Positions 62,177 to 64,000 of a DNA stretch of 64,000 bases are shown piece by piece; the first letter of the stretch is position 1, and every line of letters starts with the position of its first letter. A program made the position numbers and the translations under genes. The DNA is from Kaistella yonginensis (GTDB taxonomy: Bacteria; Bacteroidota; Bacteroidia; Flavobacteriales; Weeksellaceae). The notes beneath the pieces are model-generated. The model ran no database searches, was not told the origin of the DNA, and saw only the letters and a program-made list of their open reading frames with translations. Where the stretch lies: NCBI RefSeq assembly GCF_030409525.1, contig NZ_JAUFQB010000022.1, positions 114,239 to 178,238 on the forward strand, given 5' to 3'.

Positions 62177-63769
62177 ATGAAAACAATTCTAACATTTATA
62201 GCAACCCTAACAATCACCACAATCGTCTGGTCACAAAATGTTTCAATCGCTTGGCAAAAGACCATAGGCGGAGATAATTTAGATCAAATTACCGCTTTTG
62301 ATGCTACCGCAGATGGAGGCTTTATTTTAGGGGGCCATTCCAACAGTAAAATTTCTGGCGAAAAGACTGAAAACAATATTAACGGCAGTATTGATGTTTG
62401 GATTGTAAAAGTAGATGCTGCTGGAAATATCATCTGGCAGAATACCATTGGAGGTAATTTATTTGATGGTGTTAATTCGATCAAGCAAACAGCAGATGGT
62501 GGTTATATTGTAGGAGCGATGTCCGATTCTGGTATTTCTGGCGATAAAACTGAAAATTCCAGAGGAACTTCTGATTACTGGATTTTAAAATTAGATGCTG
62601 TTGGCAATATTATCTGGCAGAAAACCTATGGTGGGAAACATGTAGAAGCAAATACTCGAGTTGTGGAAACGCCAGATGGTGGCTATTTTGTAACTGGGCG
62701 CTCGGAAAGCGATGTGACTGGTGATAAAACTATTCCCTCAAAAGGCATGGTCGATTTTTGGCTGCTAAAACTTAACAGTACAGGCGGAATTGTTTGGCAA
62801 AAAGGCATCGGTGGAAGTGGAAATGATATGTTTTCAGGCAGCTTGCCTACTTCTGAGGGCGGCTATCTTCTCTACGGAACTTCATTTTCTATGATTTCTG
62901 GCGACAAAACCGAAGTAAGCAGAGGGTTATCTGACTATTGGATTGTAAAAATAGACGTTGATGGAAACATTCTGTGGGACAAAACCTATGGCGGAAATTT
63001 AGAAGACGATCTCAAACATGTCATCCAAACAACAGATGGTGGCTATTTGCTTGGTGGAATTTCCAGATCATCCATATCAGGAGATAAAACTGAACCAAGT
63101 AGAATTAACTACGATTATTGGATATTAAAATTAAACAGTACTGGAAGTCTTGTTTGGCAAAAAACCATCGGCGGCAACGCAGCAGATTACGTATCAGAAG
63201 TCAAGCAATTGCAAGATGGAACGTATTTGGTTTCTGGCCACAGCCAAAGTCCAATCTCTGGCGACAAAACCCAAAATACAAATGGCGATTATGATATTTG
63301 GTTGGTCAACTTAAGTACAACAGGTCAGATTCTTAAACAAAATTCTATTGGTGGATCTCTTTGGGAACAAGAAACGTACCTCCATCAGTTGCAAGATGGC
63401 AATTTAGTTCTATTCTCCAATTCTAATTCCAATATTTCCGGTGATAAAACGGATAATAGCAGAGGGTCTAGGGATTTTTGGGTCTTCAAAACATCTACCC
63501 AGATTTTGGAAACTCAAAAAAACACTTTTGACCGAGCAGTAACCGTCTATCCAAATCCGACTTCCGGCATTTTCTCCTTGGATTTGGGAAGAACACATAG
63601 TGAAATCAATGTCATTATAACCAATACTGTTGGCCAAATAATTTCAAAATCAACGCATCAAAATAAACAAACCCTCAATCTGGAATTAAAAGCGTCACCC
63701 GGTGTTTATTTAATTACGGTAACAACAAATGATACAAAACAAACCACTTTTAAAATCATTAAAAAGTAA
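62177..63769 (+). CDS. T9SS cargo protein with seven beta-repeat units
   Basis: A 530-residue secreted protein. After the signal peptide (about 20 residues, ending WSQN) come seven units of about 57-60 residues, each with IVWQKTIGG, a DGGY(I/L)LGG, an ISGDKTE and a DYWIxKL signature; the starts are near residues 26, 87, 146, 203, 260, 317 and 374. This is consistent with a seven-bladed propeller-like fold. The C-terminal 80 residues are a type A Por sorting domain (VYPNPTSGIFSLDL to TTFKIIKK). The ligand is unknown. It follows the 290-residue gene by 97 bases and may be expressed with it. Confidence 0.88.
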   Translation: MKTILTFIATLTITTIVWSQNVSIAWQKTIGGDNLDQITAFDATADGGFILGGHSNSKISGEKTENNINGSIDVWIVKVDAAGNIIWQNTIGGNLFDGVNSIKQTADGGYIVGAMSDSGISGDKTENSRGTSDYWILKLDAVGNIIWQKTYGGKHVEANTRVVETPDGGYFVTGRSESDVTGDKTIPSKGMVDFWLLKLNSTGGIVWQKGIGGSGNDMFSGSLPTSEGGYLLYGTSFSMISGDKTEVSRGLSDYWIVKIDVDGNILWDKTYGGNLEDDLKHVIQTTDGGYLLGGISRSSISGDKTEPSRINYDYWILKLNSTGSLVWQKTIGGNAADYVSEVKQLQDGTYLVSGHSQSPISGDKTQNTNGDYDIWLVNLSTTGQILKQNSIGGSLWEQETYLHQLQDGNLVLFSNSNSNISGDKTDNSRGSRDFWVFKTSTQILETQKNTFDRAVTVYPNPTSGIFSLDLGRTHSEINVIITNTVGQIISKSTHQNKQTLNLELKASPGVYLITVTTNDTKQTTFKIIKK

Positions 63770-63821
63770 TATTTACTGATATAGAAATTAAAAAAACTAA
63801 TAACCTTTTATATATTTGAAG

Positions 63822-63852
63822 AAATGCGGATTAAATTTTTATTCCGCATTTT
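63822..63852 (+). terminator. Terminator of the T9SS cargo gene
   Basis: AAATGCGGA pairs perfectly with TCCGCATTT across an AT-rich loop and is followed by TTATTT. Confidence 0.75.
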
Positions 63853-64000
63853 ATTTAAGATTTTTAGGCTTTAAAAAGATAGCTTTTTATTATGGAAACC
63901 TGTTGTGCATTTAGCATAAATTAATTTTTGTTTTATTTATACTTCTTTTAAAAACGAAAAAATTCAGATACTGTATCATTGTAAAGGAAGTGATTTTAGA

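Overview
The window looks like a chromosomal segment of a Bacteroidota species in the Flavobacteriia, most likely family Weeksellaceae (Chryseobacterium/Kaistella group). The base composition is AT-rich. Several exported proteins carry C-terminal type IX secretion (Por) sorting domains. Many genes are preceded by the Bacteroidetes -7 box TAnnTTTG and lack a Shine-Dalgarno sequence. Domain families such as DUF5916, DUF2891, DUF6526, four-helix-bundle and Eco57I-like type IIG enzymes also fit. Most of the sequence is ordinary housekeeping DNA; no CRISPR array, prophage, conjugative element or complete insertion sequence is visible.

Layout. 1-10.5 kb (mostly minus strand): the topoisomerase IV operon parE - small membrane protein - parC (parC runs off the window), an AI-2E-type permease, a calcium-type P-ATPase, an FMN reductase, a T9SS cargo protein and ychF. 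10.6-16.5 kb (plus): a DUF465 protein, typA, a lipoprotein alpha/beta-hydrolase bracketed by two related terminator repeats, a toxin-antitoxin pair whose toxin frame is broken at an A7 run, and a family-10-like glycoside hydrolase lipoprotein. 16.5-20.7 kb is the most accessory part: a 1007-residue type IIG restriction-modification enzyme with a palindromic repeat inserted in frame, a 60/57-bp tandem repeat that duplicates the gene's 3' end, and an unrecognised 221-residue protein. 20.7-26.1 kb: initiator tRNA-Met, a YrdC-type tRNA modification enzyme, yaaA, a thioesterase, and a copper module (metal-binding/AraC fusion regulator plus copA with three N-terminal metal-binding domains).

26.4-32 kb (minus): polyprenyl diphosphate synthase, a secreted propeller-like protein, YoaK, rlmN, queA, and between rlmN and queA a 471-bp cassette with terminal inverted repeats carrying a four-helix-bundle gene. 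32-46 kb: S9, M28 and M48 peptidases, small membrane proteins, a topoisomerase IB gene disrupted by a 10-bp tandem duplication and followed directly by a Fpg/Nei-like glycosylase, a ferredoxin/ferredoxin reductase pair, a DUF3108 protein and a DUF5916 outer-membrane protein. 46-58 kb: pheS, rdgB, DUF1444, CPBP protease, prfC, DUF4349 lipoprotein, DUF2891, an acyl-CoA dehydrogenase and a long-chain acyl-CoA ligase. 58.7-63.8 kb: a LytS/LytTR-type two-component pair divergent from two secreted repeat proteins, the second a T9SS cargo with seven repeats.

The most unusual signals are small-scale ones: the four-helix-bundle cassette with 21/22-bp terminal inverted repeats; two copies of a hairpin element placed in the same orientation just after stop codons; an in-frame palindromic repeat in the type IIG gene with a covarying sister copy nearby; the tandemly duplicated gene tail with micro-ORFs; and two frame disruptions of a kind that could be reversible (A7 slippery run in the toxin, 10-bp duplication in topoisomerase IB). 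All function calls are by recognition of motifs in the sequence; no database search was run.
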